Shown here: positions 16,808 through 25,353 of the stretch, piece by piece
Layout: each line of letters begins with the position of its first letter
Numbering within the stretch: position 1 is the first letter of the stretch
Assembly (NCBI RefSeq): GCF_002860325.1
Contig: NZ_PKOJ01000001.1
Coordinates: 806,001-870,000 of the forward strand
From: Neptunicoccus cionae
GTDB lineage: Bacteria > Pseudomonadota > Alphaproteobacteria > Rhodobacterales > Rhodobacteraceae
Length of the DNA: 64,000 nt
Direction: 5' to 3'
Notes under the pieces: generated by a model
Told to the model about the DNA's origin: nothing
Seen by the model: only the letters and a program-made list of their open reading frames with translations
Database searches by the model: none
Made by a program: the position numbers and the translations under genes

Positions 16808-17836
16808 TCAGGCAGCCTGATAAACCCATGCGCCGGCGGTATTGCGGGTGCGGGTAATTTTGCCTTGCTGATGAAGATGGTTCAAATGGGCAATAGATTC
16901 AACCAGCGCCAGCCCGTATTCGCCATCACCGATCTTGCGTTTGAACAAGGGAAGGAAACATTGGGACGCAGTGGCGGGGGTTTCAAGGTGCTTGACGAGC
17001 CGTTCAAGCGCGTGATGGTGGTTGTCAATCAACTGGCGCATACGTGCGGGCAGACCGGTAAACGGCAGCTTGTGGCCGGGGAGCACGAAATGATCCTCGC
17101 TGGCAATTTCAGCGAATCTTTCACAAGCCTCCAGCCAGCCCTGCACCGGATCAGCTTCCGGCTCTGTGGCATAGACGCCAAGGTTGGGGGAAATACCCGG
17201 CAGGATCTGGTCGCCGGCAATGACGATATTGTCGTCGCGGGACCAGAGAGTTGCGTGCTCCGGTGCGTGGCCGTTACCAACCCGCACATCAAAGGTGCGC
17301 GTGCCAATCGTCAGCGTGTCGCCTTCCTGAATGCGCCGGAAGCCGAGCGGCATCGGGTGAACGATGTCCGCATAGTTGAACGGTTTCTGGGTCCGGCGCT
17401 CTTCAAGCAGGCGCGGTTCCATATCCGCGCTTTCGTAAAATGCTATGGTTTCAGGGGGCGGCGTGTCCTGCGCATCCAGCAAGAGCATCCGTGCGAACAG
17501 CCAGCTGGTGCGGGTAGAGATCAGTTCGGCCTGATGATGGGTTTGCAGCCAGCCCGCCATGCCTACGTGATCGGGATGGTGGTGCGTTATCAAGACGCGG
17601 GTAACCGGTTTGTCGCCAAGCGTCTCCGACACGATTTTTTCCCATGTGGACACCATCCGTTTGGAATAAAAGCCGGTGTCGACAATGCACCAGCCGTCAC
17701 CATCGTCCAGCGCGTAGACATTGACGTGATCCAGTTTCATCGGCAGCGGCAGGCGCAGCCATTTGATGCCGGGCGCAATGTCTATCGCTTCGCCTTCAGC
17801 GGGCGGGGTTTCAAAGGGAAAGTGGATATTTTTCAA
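16808..17836 (-). CDS. Metallo-beta-lactamase-fold hydrolase
   Basis: A 342-residue MBL-fold protein. The zinc motif HHHPDH (THHHPDHVG) sits near residue 87, with further ligands in GHAPEHATLW (H near 192), IAGDQILPG (D near 211) and LPGHKLPF (H near 257). A C-terminal winged-helix-like extension (about residues 275-342, ending LNHLHQQGKITRTRN) is typical of the LACTB2/rhodobacterial subgroup. The substrate is unknown; an acyl-CoA thioester or related ester is suggested by the acyl-CoA dehydrogenase four bases upstream on the same strand. Confidence 0.88.
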   Translation of the reverse strand: MKNIHFPFETPPAEGEAIDIAPGIKWLRLPLPMKLDHVNVYALDDGDGWCIVDTGFYSKRMVSTWEKIVSETLGDKPVTRVLITHHHPDHVGMAGWLQTHHQAELISTRTSWLFARMLLLDAQDTPPPETIAFYESADMEPRLLEERRTQKPFNYADIVHPMPLGFRRIQEGDTLTIGTRTFDVRVGNGHAPEHATLWSRDDNIVIAGDQILPGISPNLGVYATEPEADPVQGWLEACERFAEIASEDHFVLPGHKLPFTGLPARMRQLIDNHHHALERLVKHLETPATASQCFLPLFKRKIGDGEYGLALVESIAHLNHLHQQGKITRTRNTAGAWVYQAA

Positions 17837-17840
17837 AAGA

Positions 17841-19520
17841 TTAACCCGCCAATGCGTCTGTGTCTAAAGCGTAAAGCAGTGCATCACCCGCGGTGGCTGC
17901 CGCGCAGAGCGCGTCGACCTGTGGCAGGAAATGGGCGGTGTAGAAGGCGTTAAGCGCACGGCGGTTTTCCGTGTCCGCTCCCCGTGTCAGGTAGTGGCCG
18001 CCTAGGGTAATGGCAAAGGCCCGCAGGAAGGACGTTGCCCCCGCAAAGCGTGCGTTTATATCTGATGCAAGCAGCGCCTTGGTGGTTTCGCGCAGGGTGG
18101 TCTCTGCTTTGGCGAGCGCCTCGTTCCCTTTCGCAGTTGCTGCGATTTCGTCTAACATGGCAAATGCAGCGTCACCCCCGTCCATCAGCTTGCGGCCCAC
18201 CAGATCCATTGCCTGAATGCCGTTGGTGCCTTCGTAGATGCGGGTCACACGGACATCGCGGGAAAATTGTGCCGCGCCGGTTTCCTCGACAAAGCCCATG
18301 CCGCCGTGCACCTGAATGCCAAGGTCCGCAACCTCTGATCCCGTATCCGTGCCAAAGGCTTTGGCAATTGGGGTCAGGAAGGCAGCGCGGGCCTTGAAGC
18401 TCGCGTCTTGTGTGGCGTTGAACAGATCAGTGCTTATGGCGGTATCAAGGATGATCGCACGGGCCACAGCTGTTTGCGCCTTCATGGTCAGCAGCATCCG
18501 GCGCACATCTGCATGATCCGCAATGGTGCCTGTGCCGCCGTCCACAGGGGTCTTGCCCTGTTTGCGTTCCAGCGCGAATTCCAGAGCCTTCTGATAGGCC
18601 GCTTCTGCTACGCCGAGCCCTTCGGTCCCGACCCCCAGACGCGCGTTGTTCATCATTGTGAACATCGCGGCCATACCACCGTGGGGCGGTCCGACCATCC
18701 AGCCGGTAGCGCCATCAAATTCCATCACAGCGGTAGGGGAGCCGTGCAGCCCGAGCTTGTGCTCCAATGACACAACCCGCAGGCTGTTGGCCTCGCCCAG
18801 ATTGCCGTCTGCATCGGGGATGAATTTAGGAACGATGAACAGGGAAATTCCTTTGGTGCCGGGAACGCCGTCGGGCAGGCGGGCCAGTACAAGGTGGCAG
18901 ACATTGCCGCCGAAATCGTGATCGCCCCAGCTGATGTAAATCTTCTGGCCGCTGATGGCGAAGGTGCCATCGCCGTTATCCACCGCCTTGGAGCGTAACG
19001 CCCCCACATCCGAACCGGCCTGCGGTTCGGTCAGGTTCATCGTGCCGGTCCACTCACCGGAAATCAGTTTGGGCAGGTAAAGCGCCTTGATCGCATCAGA
19101 GCCATGCGCCTCCAGCGCTTCGATCTGGCCTTGGGTCATCAGCGGGTTCAGCGACAGCGACAGACAGGCAGAGGCCATCATTTCACCGACCAGTGTGGTG
19201 ATCGTCAGCGGCAAGCCCATGCCGCCGTGTTCGGGATCTGCCGCCGCACCGACCCAGCCGCCCTCGGCAATCGCCTTGTAGCCATCGTGGAAACCGGGCG
19301 CGGTGCGCACCACGCCGTTTTCCAGATGGGCCGGTTCCAGATCGCCGGGCCGTTGCAGTGGCGCAAGCACATCCTGCGCCATTTTGCCAGCCTCGGACAG
19401 AATCGCCGCAATCATGTCGTCGCCGGCATCCTCGAACTTCTCGGTGCTGCTGATGCGGTCATACCCGAGCACATTGCGCAAGAGGTGGAGGTGTTCGTCT
19501 GTCGGGGCGGTGTAGGGCAT
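17841..19520 (-). CDS. Acyl-CoA dehydrogenase with extended C-terminal domain, DmdC-like
   Basis: A 559-residue flavin acyl-CoA dehydrogenase. It has the NLTEPQAGSDVGAL and ISGQKIYISWGDHD blocks of the FAD-binding core, and RIYEGTNGIQAMDLVGRKL with the likely catalytic glutamate. After residue 450 it carries the extra C-terminal helical domain found in DmdC-type enzymes. DmdC oxidises methylmercaptopropionyl-CoA in DMSP breakdown; several paralogs exist in this group, so fatty acyl-CoA oxidation is equally possible. It begins an operon with the MBL-fold hydrolase. Confidence 0.9.
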   Translation of the reverse strand: MPYTAPTDEHLHLLRNVLGYDRISSTEKFEDAGDDMIAAILSEAGKMAQDVLAPLQRPGDLEPAHLENGVVRTAPGFHDGYKAIAEGGWVGAAADPEHGGMGLPLTITTLVGEMMASACLSLSLNPLMTQGQIEALEAHGSDAIKALYLPKLISGEWTGTMNLTEPQAGSDVGALRSKAVDNGDGTFAISGQKIYISWGDHDFGGNVCHLVLARLPDGVPGTKGISLFIVPKFIPDADGNLGEANSLRVVSLEHKLGLHGSPTAVMEFDGATGWMVGPPHGGMAAMFTMMNNARLGVGTEGLGVAEAAYQKALEFALERKQGKTPVDGGTGTIADHADVRRMLLTMKAQTAVARAIILDTAISTDLFNATQDASFKARAAFLTPIAKAFGTDTGSEVADLGIQVHGGMGFVEETGAAQFSRDVRVTRIYEGTNGIQAMDLVGRKLMDGGDAAFAMLDEIAATAKGNEALAKAETTLRETTKALLASDINARFAGATSFLRAFAITLGGHYLTRGADTENRRALNAFYTAHFLPQVDALCAAATAGDALLYALDTDALAG

Positions 19521-19683
19521 ATGGTCTTGTCCTTTGCGGCGCAGGCTGGCATTACGAAGTCATTCGGGTAAACGCACGGTAACGGCGGTTTCGGGGCAAC
19601 CTAAACTGCCCTTTGCGTCACGACAACTGGAACACAACGTCATTGTGGGGCCTTTCAAAGGCCGGAGCAGGATGAGAACAGGT

Positions 19684-20631
19684 ATGCAGACAGAGCGTTT
19701 CGAGAGCCACCAAGTTGAACAGGCCGCCGGTATCCTGCGGCGCGGCGGGTTGCTGGCCTTTGCAACAGAGACCGTCTACGGCCTTGGCGCGGATGCCTGT
19801 AACGGAACTGCCGTTGCAGGGGTCTATGCAGCAAAAGGACGGCCGTCCTTCAATCCGCTGATTATCCACCTTCCCGATCTCGCCGCGGCAGAGCGGTTTG
19901 GCGTATTCTCCCCTCTTGCGCGCAAACTGGCAGAGGCCTTCTGGCCCGGTCCGCTCAGCCTTGTTGTCCCCGTGCGCGAAGGGGCGGGATTGTCGTCTCT
20001 GGTGACTGCTGGACTTGATACCGTGGCAATCCGTGTGCCTGCCCATGAAGGGGCGCGGGCGCTGCTGGCCGCCTTTGGCGGACCGGTGGCAGCCCCTTCG
20101 GCGAACCCGTCCGGCGGGATCAGCCCGACGCGGATGTCTCATGTGCTCGACGGTCTGGAAGGAAAAATCGACGGAGTGCTAGAGGGCGGCGACTGTGATG
20201 TGGGGCTGGAGTCCACCATCCTTTATGTGGGCGAGGAGGTCGCGCTGTTGCGGGCGGGCGGCGTGACTTTAGAGGATATCGAGGCGGTACTGGGCCAGAC
20301 CGTGGCCCGTCCCGAAGACCCTGATACGCCGAAGTCTCCCGGCCAGTTGGCATCCCACTATGCGCCGGATGCGAAGGTCCGGATCAACGCAACAGAGCAT
20401 CGGGCGGATGAGGTGCTCATCGGTTTTGGCAACGGGGCAGGGGCTGATCTGAATCTGTCCGAAGCGGGTGATCTGGCAGAAGCGGCGGCCAATCTGTTTG
20501 ATATGTTGCGTCAGGCGGACGGGCTGGCGCGACAAAACGGGCGTAGCATCGCGGTGGCTCCGGTGCCGCTGAAGGGTCTGGGTCTGGCGATCAATGACCG
20601 TTTGACCCGCGCTGCGGCCGAACGGGGCTGA
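19684..20631 (+). CDS. L-threonylcarbamoyladenylate synthase (Sua5 type)
   Basis: A 315-residue Sua5 protein, which makes threonylcarbamoyl-AMP from threonine, bicarbonate and ATP for the t6A37 modification of ANN-decoding tRNAs. The YrdC domain covers about residues 10-195 with KGRPSFNPLIIH, AFWPGPLSLVVP and PSANPSG. A Sua5-specific C-terminal domain follows after SPGQLASHYAPDAKV, which separates it from the short TsaC. The ATG at 19684 begins the conserved part; ATG 19672, four codons earlier, overlaps GGAGCAGG and is an alternative. It is divergent from the acyl-CoA dehydrogenase. Confidence 0.93.
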   Translation: MQTERFESHQVEQAAGILRRGGLLAFATETVYGLGADACNGTAVAGVYAAKGRPSFNPLIIHLPDLAAAERFGVFSPLARKLAEAFWPGPLSLVVPVREGAGLSSLVTAGLDTVAIRVPAHEGARALLAAFGGPVAAPSANPSGGISPTRMSHVLDGLEGKIDGVLEGGDCDVGLESTILYVGEEVALLRAGGVTLEDIEAVLGQTVARPEDPDTPKSPGQLASHYAPDAKVRINATEHRADEVLIGFGNGAGADLNLSEAGDLAEAAANLFDMLRQADGLARQNGRSIAVAPVPLKGLGLAINDRLTRAAAERG

Positions 20632-20674
20632 AGCGGGTTAATTTCCTAACAAATGGTTAATCTTGAAGCTTCAT

Positions 20675-20704
20675 ATATGAAGCGTCTTGTATGACGCTTC
20701 ATAT
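20675..20704. terminator. Hairpin between convergent genes, probable weak bidirectional terminator
   Basis: A 12-bp perfect stem, ATATGAAGCGTC with GACGCTTCATAT, and a 6-base loop. A second dyad, CTTCATATATGAAG, overlaps its left arm, so two folds compete. There is no strong T run on either side. Confidence 0.5.
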
Positions 20705-20776
20705 TTGCAGGGTGATAATTCGGAAATCCTAAATCTATCAATAGGATAGGTTTTTCGGAAATACAGGTTTCCCCGT

Positions 20777-21574
20777 TCAGCGCTGGTAGATGACCGGAAA
20801 CCAGTCTTCCCGCAATTTTTGTCCCGCTGTCATGTCATGCCCCGGAAATGGCGGAGAAGTCGGCCCAGGGCGCTCCACATAACGCGCATCATCGCCCACC
20901 AGCCGCAGGGAAAACGCGCGGCGGCGCCGGTCGGACACATTGGCCCGCGCCCCGTGCAGGATGCCGTAGTTGAATGCCACCGCATCACCCGGTTCCATTG
21001 CCCATTCGGTGATCTTCATTCCTTCAGCATCCGGATCAGGGACGGGCATGTAAGCATCACTGTCGGGGTAGAAGTTATCTTCGTTCAGCCAACGTGTCGG
21101 CAGAACCTGCTTTTCCCATAGATGGCTTCCGGCAACACACCGCAGCGAAGCATCGGTTACGGGATCAAGCGGCGACCAGAAGCTGATGGTTTGCTGGCCT
21201 TCGACAAAATAATAGGGTGCATCCTGATGCCAGGGTGTCGGCTTGGAAGTACCGGGCTCTTTCACCAGAACGTGGTCGTGGAAGACCTGCACAGAATCCG
21301 ATTGCATCAAATCCGCCGCCACCGCTGCCGCAGAGGAATTGCGGATCACCTCTTCAAATTGGGGGATTCGCGTCCAGTTGCAGTAATCGTCAAAAAACCG
21401 GCCGGTGTCCCCGTCTTTCAGGTTTTCGGCAGCATAAGGTCCGGGCTCTTTCATGTTCACCTCAACCCCGTCGCGCAGGGTTTCAACGTGATCGGCAAAC
21501 AGTCCTTTGATCAGGACCACGCCGTCCCGTTGGTAGGTGTCGATATGGTCTTGGGTAATCAGGGGATGGGGCAT
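20777..21574 (-). CDS. Phytanoyl-CoA dioxygenase family protein
   Basis: A 265-residue Fe(II)/2-oxoglutarate dioxygenase of the PhyH family. The iron ligands are the HxD pair in TPWHQDAPYYF near residue 128 and the distal histidine in YGILHGARAN near 212, followed by the 2-oxoglutarate arginine region RRRRAFSLRL. The substrate is unknown; these enzymes hydroxylate small molecules as well as acyl-CoA. The ATG at 21574 follows AAGGAG; the frame to 21613 is longer without support. It is divergent from a LysR gene that probably controls it. Confidence 0.88.
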   Translation of the reverse strand: MPHPLITQDHIDTYQRDGVVLIKGLFADHVETLRDGVEVNMKEPGPYAAENLKDGDTGRFFDDYCNWTRIPQFEEVIRNSSAAAVAADLMQSDSVQVFHDHVLVKEPGTSKPTPWHQDAPYYFVEGQQTISFWSPLDPVTDASLRCVAGSHLWEKQVLPTRWLNEDNFYPDSDAYMPVPDPDAEGMKITEWAMEPGDAVAFNYGILHGARANVSDRRRRAFSLRLVGDDARYVERPGPTSPPFPGHDMTAGQKLREDWFPVIYQR

Positions 21575-21656
21575 TTTTGTCTCCTTGTTTGATGACAGGG
21601 ATGGCCTTTTCATGGCATAGTTTCAAATCATAATTACCTAATTTACATATAGGCCA

Positions 21657-22574
21657 ATGTTATACCTCACGCTTAGACAGTATGAATATGTGGTTGCCGT
21701 CTCAAAAGCCGGCAGCATGAGCGCGGCGGCCCAGATGCTGAATATTTCCCAGCCTGCCCTGTCCGTTGCGGTATCCACGGTCGAGACGCACCTTGGCAGG
21801 GCGTTGTTCATCCGGCGCAAGGGTGCTCCGATCCGTCCCACCGGTTTTGCGAAAGGTTTTCTGGCAGAGGCAGAAGCGTTACTCACCCGCGCAGCGCAGC
21901 TTGAAAACCCCCGAGCGGATTTTAGCAAACCACCTCAAAAGCTGCGGATCGGGTGCTTTTCCGATCTCGCACCGGTCTGGCTGGCTCCCGCCCTGAAACG
22001 CTTGCGGGCAGAGTTCAGGGATGTCGAATTTCATCCACTCGTGGCGGATTTCGAAACACTGGCCGCAGGTATGGCCGAAGGACAGCTGGATCTTGCGATT
22101 ACCTATGACCTCGGGCTTGATGCCCGGTTCACCCGCCACAAGCTTTCCACCGTTGCCCCCGGCGCTTTTGTGGCTGCGGACGATCCGCTTGCGGCGCAGG
22201 AATCCGTGTCGTTGAAACAACTCGCAAAGCGGGATCTGATCCTGTTTGATGAAGGCCTTTCGGTGCGTCATATGCTTGCGCTTTTTGCACAGGAAGGCGT
22301 GCGGCCCCGCGTGGCCCACAGGGTCGCCTCGCTTGAAGTTATGCGTTCTTTCGCTGCCAATGGGGAAGGTGTGGGGATAAGCTATACTGCGCCCCTGTCG
22401 GATCACAGCTATGACGGTTTGCCTTTGAAACGGGTCGAGATCCGCGATTCCTTTGCGCAGGAAAACATAGTGGCTGCCTATCGTAACGATATGGCCGAAG
22501 TACTGGCGCTGCCGCGCACCCTGAAGGCGCTGATGGCTGAAACCGCTAGAGATTGCGATCCCGACGGGCAGTGA
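21657..22574 (+). CDS. LysR family transcriptional regulator
   Basis: A 305-residue LysR regulator. The N-terminal winged HTH is clear: LRQYEYVVAVSKAGSMSAAAQMLNISQPALSVAVSTVETHLGRALFIRR. The effector domain follows from about residue 92. It shares an 82-base AT-rich gap (21575-21656) with the divergent dioxygenase gene; LysR proteins usually act from such a position. The sugar-acid genes at 22641-25248 lie downstream on its own strand, so it could control both sides. Confidence 0.93.
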   Translation: MLYLTLRQYEYVVAVSKAGSMSAAAQMLNISQPALSVAVSTVETHLGRALFIRRKGAPIRPTGFAKGFLAEAEALLTRAAQLENPRADFSKPPQKLRIGCFSDLAPVWLAPALKRLRAEFRDVEFHPLVADFETLAAGMAEGQLDLAITYDLGLDARFTRHKLSTVAPGAFVAADDPLAAQESVSLKQLAKRDLILFDEGLSVRHMLALFAQEGVRPRVAHRVASLEVMRSFAANGEGVGISYTAPLSDHSYDGLPLKRVEIRDSFAQENIVAAYRNDMAEVLALPRTLKALMAETARDCDPDGQ

Positions 22575-22640
22575 CTAAAGAGAGTAAACAGAATTTCAGA
22601 AGGGCCGAGCTGTCGGCCCCGGACACTGAAGGAGCCCCCA

Positions 22641-23411
22641 ATGAGCGATACTGTCACATTCCATGACCTGAAAGACAAAAGCGTTTTCATCACCGGCGGC
22701 GGGTCAGGTATCGGTGCAAGCCTGACAGAAGGCTTTTTGCAACAAGGGGCAAAGGTTGCTTTTGTACAGCGCTCGGACGCCAGCGAATTTGCTGCGAAAA
22801 TGGGATCGAAATACGGCAGCAAACCCGTATTCATCCAGTGCGACATCACCAATATTCCGGCGCTGAAAGAGGCAATGGCACAGGCAGCCAGTGTGAACGG
22901 CGCGTTTGATGTCGTGGTGAACAATGCGGCCAACGACAACCGCCACCATTTGGCCGACATTACGCCGGAAAGCTGGGACATGGGGCAGTCGGTGAACCTG
23001 CGCCCCCATGTGTTCACTGCGCAGGCTGCCGTAGAAGGCATGAAAGACGCCGGCGGCGGGTCAATCATCAACTTTTCCTCTGTGTCCTACATGATGGGGA
23101 ACGGGGATTATCCGGGTTACGTGGCCGCAAAGGCGGGGATTACCGGTCTGACCCGCGGACTGGCGCGCGAACTCGGCCCGCACAACATCCGCGTAAATGC
23201 GCTGATGCCCGGTTGGGTTCTGACAGACAGGCAGATGGAACTTTGGGCCACACCCGAAGGGCTGGCGGCGCATCTGGAAAAGCAATGCCTGAAAGAACAT
23301 CTCGTGGCCGATGACATTGTGGACGCCACGCTGTTTCTGGCCTCCAAAGCCAGCCGGATGATGACGGGTCAGGCGCTGGTGGTGGACGGCGGCGTGGTGG
23401 TGACAGGCTGA
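22641..23411 (+). CDS. SDR family sugar dehydrogenase (galactose/arabinose 1-dehydrogenase-like)
   Basis: A 256-residue short-chain dehydrogenase with all key residues: TGGGSGIG near 20, VNNAAN near 93, active serine in NFSSVSYMMG, and YVAAK (Y160, K164 region). It resembles dehydrogenases that oxidise aldoses such as galactose, fucose or arabinose at C1 to the lactone. That fits the neighbours: a KDGal kinase overlapping by one base (TGATG) and a sugar lactonase. GAAGGAG stands before the ATG. The substrate is an inference from context. Confidence 0.85.
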   Translation: MSDTVTFHDLKDKSVFITGGGSGIGASLTEGFLQQGAKVAFVQRSDASEFAAKMGSKYGSKPVFIQCDITNIPALKEAMAQAASVNGAFDVVVNNAANDNRHHLADITPESWDMGQSVNLRPHVFTAQAAVEGMKDAGGGSIINFSSVSYMMGNGDYPGYVAAKAGITGLTRGLARELGPHNIRVNALMPGWVLTDRQMELWATPEGLAAHLEKQCLKEHLVADDIVDATLFLASKASRMMTGQALVVDGGVVVTG

Positions 23412-24334
23412 TGTCCTTGCAGGAAAAGACCGAATGGATCGCAGTTGACTGGGGGCTGACCAACCTGCGGGTCTGGGTGTTGGGGGCGGGGGGAAACCTG
23501 CTGGCAGAGCGCAGTGCCGATCAGGGAATGGAAAAGTTGACGCGCGAAGGGTTTGAACCAACCCTGCTCGCCATGATCGAGGATTTTTTAAGTGATGCAA
23601 AAACCACGCCGGTTCTCTGCTCCGGCATGGTCGGCACTGCCGGTGGATGGGCGGAAGCTCCGTTTCAGGCTGTCCCCTGCGCCCCGCAATCGGCTGAAGC
23701 CTTTGTAAGCGCGAAGACCAATGATCCCCGCATCAGGGTCACCATTGTGCCGGGTTTAAGCCAGACCAGCCCTGCGCCGGATCTCATGCGGGGCGAGGAA
23801 ACACAAATCGCAGGGTTCCTGCAATCCAACCCAAAGTTCGACGGCGTTCTGGTCATGCCCGGCACCCATTCCAAATGGGTCCATATCAGCGCAGAGGAAG
23901 TGGTTTCTTTCCAGACCTTCCTGACCGGAGAACTCTACGCTTTATTGGCCAGACAGTCGATCTTGCGGAATGCTGTCGCGATTGGCGGCTGGGATGATTC
24001 CGCCTTTGAAAACGGGGTCAGCGAAGCTATTTCACGCCCTGAATCCGTGGCCGCCAAACTCTTCAGCCTGCAAGCGGAGGCGCAACTTTCAAGTGGCTCT
24101 CCGGAAGCCGCCCGCGCACGCCTGTCCGGTTTGCTGATTGGCATGGAGCTTGCTGCAACCCGCCCATACTGGCTGGGGCAGAACCTCACTATACTGGCGG
24201 CACCGGACATCGGGAGGATTTACGCCCGCGCCCTGTCTTTGCAAGGTTTGCAAGCGCCGGTGCTTGATGCGGCCCCGCTCGTTCGTGAAGGGTTGCTGGC
24301 TGCTTATGAGGCACTGACCGCCACAAAAGACTAG
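23411..24334 (+). CDS. dgoK: 2-dehydro-3-deoxygalactonokinase
   Basis: A 307-residue DgoK, which phosphorylates 2-keto-3-deoxygalactonate in the De Ley-Doudoroff galactose route. Family blocks: AVDWGLTNLRVWVL at residue 11, CSGMVGTAGGWAEAPF near 74, RGEETQIAGFL near 128, VMPGTHSKWVHI near 148 with the catalytic region, and TGELYALL near 172. Its start overlaps the dehydrogenase stop (TGATG). The aldolase DgoA is not next to it. Confidence 0.93.
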   Translation: MSLQEKTEWIAVDWGLTNLRVWVLGAGGNLLAERSADQGMEKLTREGFEPTLLAMIEDFLSDAKTTPVLCSGMVGTAGGWAEAPFQAVPCAPQSAEAFVSAKTNDPRIRVTIVPGLSQTSPAPDLMRGEETQIAGFLQSNPKFDGVLVMPGTHSKWVHISAEEVVSFQTFLTGELYALLARQSILRNAVAIGGWDDSAFENGVSEAISRPESVAAKLFSLQAEAQLSSGSPEAARARLSGLLIGMELAATRPYWLGQNLTILAAPDIGRIYARALSLQGLQAPVLDAAPLVREGLLAAYEALTATKD

Positions 24335-24414
24335 CCGAGGCAGCCTTAAATTCCCCCGTTGACGCAGATGTGTGTGCAGGCAACAGTAAGGCGGCTAAAG
24401 ACAGGAGCCAGCCC

Positions 24415-25248
24415 ATGCCCGTAACACTCCATGATTCCCGCCAATGTATTCTGGGCGAGGGCCCGCTATGGCATCCGTTGCGCAAGCAATTGTTCTGGTT
24501 CGATATCCTCGGACAGAAACTGCTTTGTGACAGTGGAGAGGAGTGGTCCTTCAGCGGCCATGTCTCGGCTGCGGGTTGGGTGGATGCGGACACTTTGTTC
24601 GTAGCGGGGGAAACGGCCCTGTTCACTTTCGACCTTAACACGCAGGCCGTCACGGATATCGTCGGGCTGGAGGCAGACAACCCTTTGACACGTTCCAATG
24701 ACGGTCGGGCGGATCCGCAGGGTGGCTTCTGGATCGGGACCATGGGTAAAAAAGCCCAGAGCTACGCCGGTGCGATCTATCGGTATTATCGCGGAGAATT
24801 GCGCCAGTTGTTTGACAGGATCACCATCAGCAATTCCATCTGCTTCGCCCCGAGCGGAGATCGTGCCTATTTTACCGATACGCGCGGCCGGCGTATCATG
24901 CAGGTTGCGCTCGACGCACAGGGCTGGCCGGTCGGCGCGCCGGAGCTGTTTCTCGATTTGCGTGCGGATGAGCTTAATCCTGACGGTTCCGTGGTGGATG
25001 GCGAGGGCTGCTTGTGGAACGCTCAATGGGGCGCGCACCGCGTGGCCCGTTATGATGCCAACGGGAAATTTATGGAATCGGTAGAGTTTCCGGCTGCGCA
25101 AATATCCTGCCCTGCCTTTGGTGGCGACGACCTTAAAACGCTGTTTGTGACCTCTGCGGCTGACGGATTGGACGGACCCTCGGAAGGGCAGACCTTCGCC
25201 ATCCCATCGGCAGTAGCCGGGCAGCAGGAGCACCGCGTCATCCTGTAG
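24415..25248 (+). CDS. SMP-30/gluconolactonase family sugar lactonase
   Basis: A 277-residue six-bladed beta-propeller lactonase. Metal-binding positions are visible: the glutamate in LGEGPLW near residue 14, asparagine in RSNDGRADPQGGFWIGTMG near 102, asparagine in SNSICFAPSGDRAYFTDT, and aspartate in NPDGSVVDGEGCLWNAQWG near 200. It would open the sugar lactone made by the upstream dehydrogenase to the free acid. The ATG at 24415 follows ACAGGAG. It is the last gene before a terminator. Confidence 0.92.
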   Translation: MPVTLHDSRQCILGEGPLWHPLRKQLFWFDILGQKLLCDSGEEWSFSGHVSAAGWVDADTLFVAGETALFTFDLNTQAVTDIVGLEADNPLTRSNDGRADPQGGFWIGTMGKKAQSYAGAIYRYYRGELRQLFDRITISNSICFAPSGDRAYFTDTRGRRIMQVALDAQGWPVGAPELFLDLRADELNPDGSVVDGEGCLWNAQWGAHRVARYDANGKFMESVEFPAAQISCPAFGGDDLKTLFVTSAADGLDGPSEGQTFAIPSAVAGQQEHRVIL

Positions 25249-25260
25249 AAAGCTTCCACG

Positions 25261-25297
25261 GTTTTATTGAGGTTTATCGCCTCATAAAACTATTTTT
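25261..25297 (+). terminator. Intrinsic terminator after the lactonase gene
   Basis: An imperfect stem, GTTTTA-TTGAGG with CCTCA-TAAAAC (one bulged T), followed by TATTTTT. Confidence 0.8.
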
Positions 25298-25353
25298 CCA
25301 ATGGGAAGTCCCGCCGTAGTCTTTTTCCAAACAGCCAGATCGGGACCCTCTTT

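Noticed and set aside
16727-17953. A 408-codon plus-strand frame opposite the MBL-fold hydrolase
   Set aside because: The minus strand has the HHHPDH motif and full family length; this frame has no recognisable motif.
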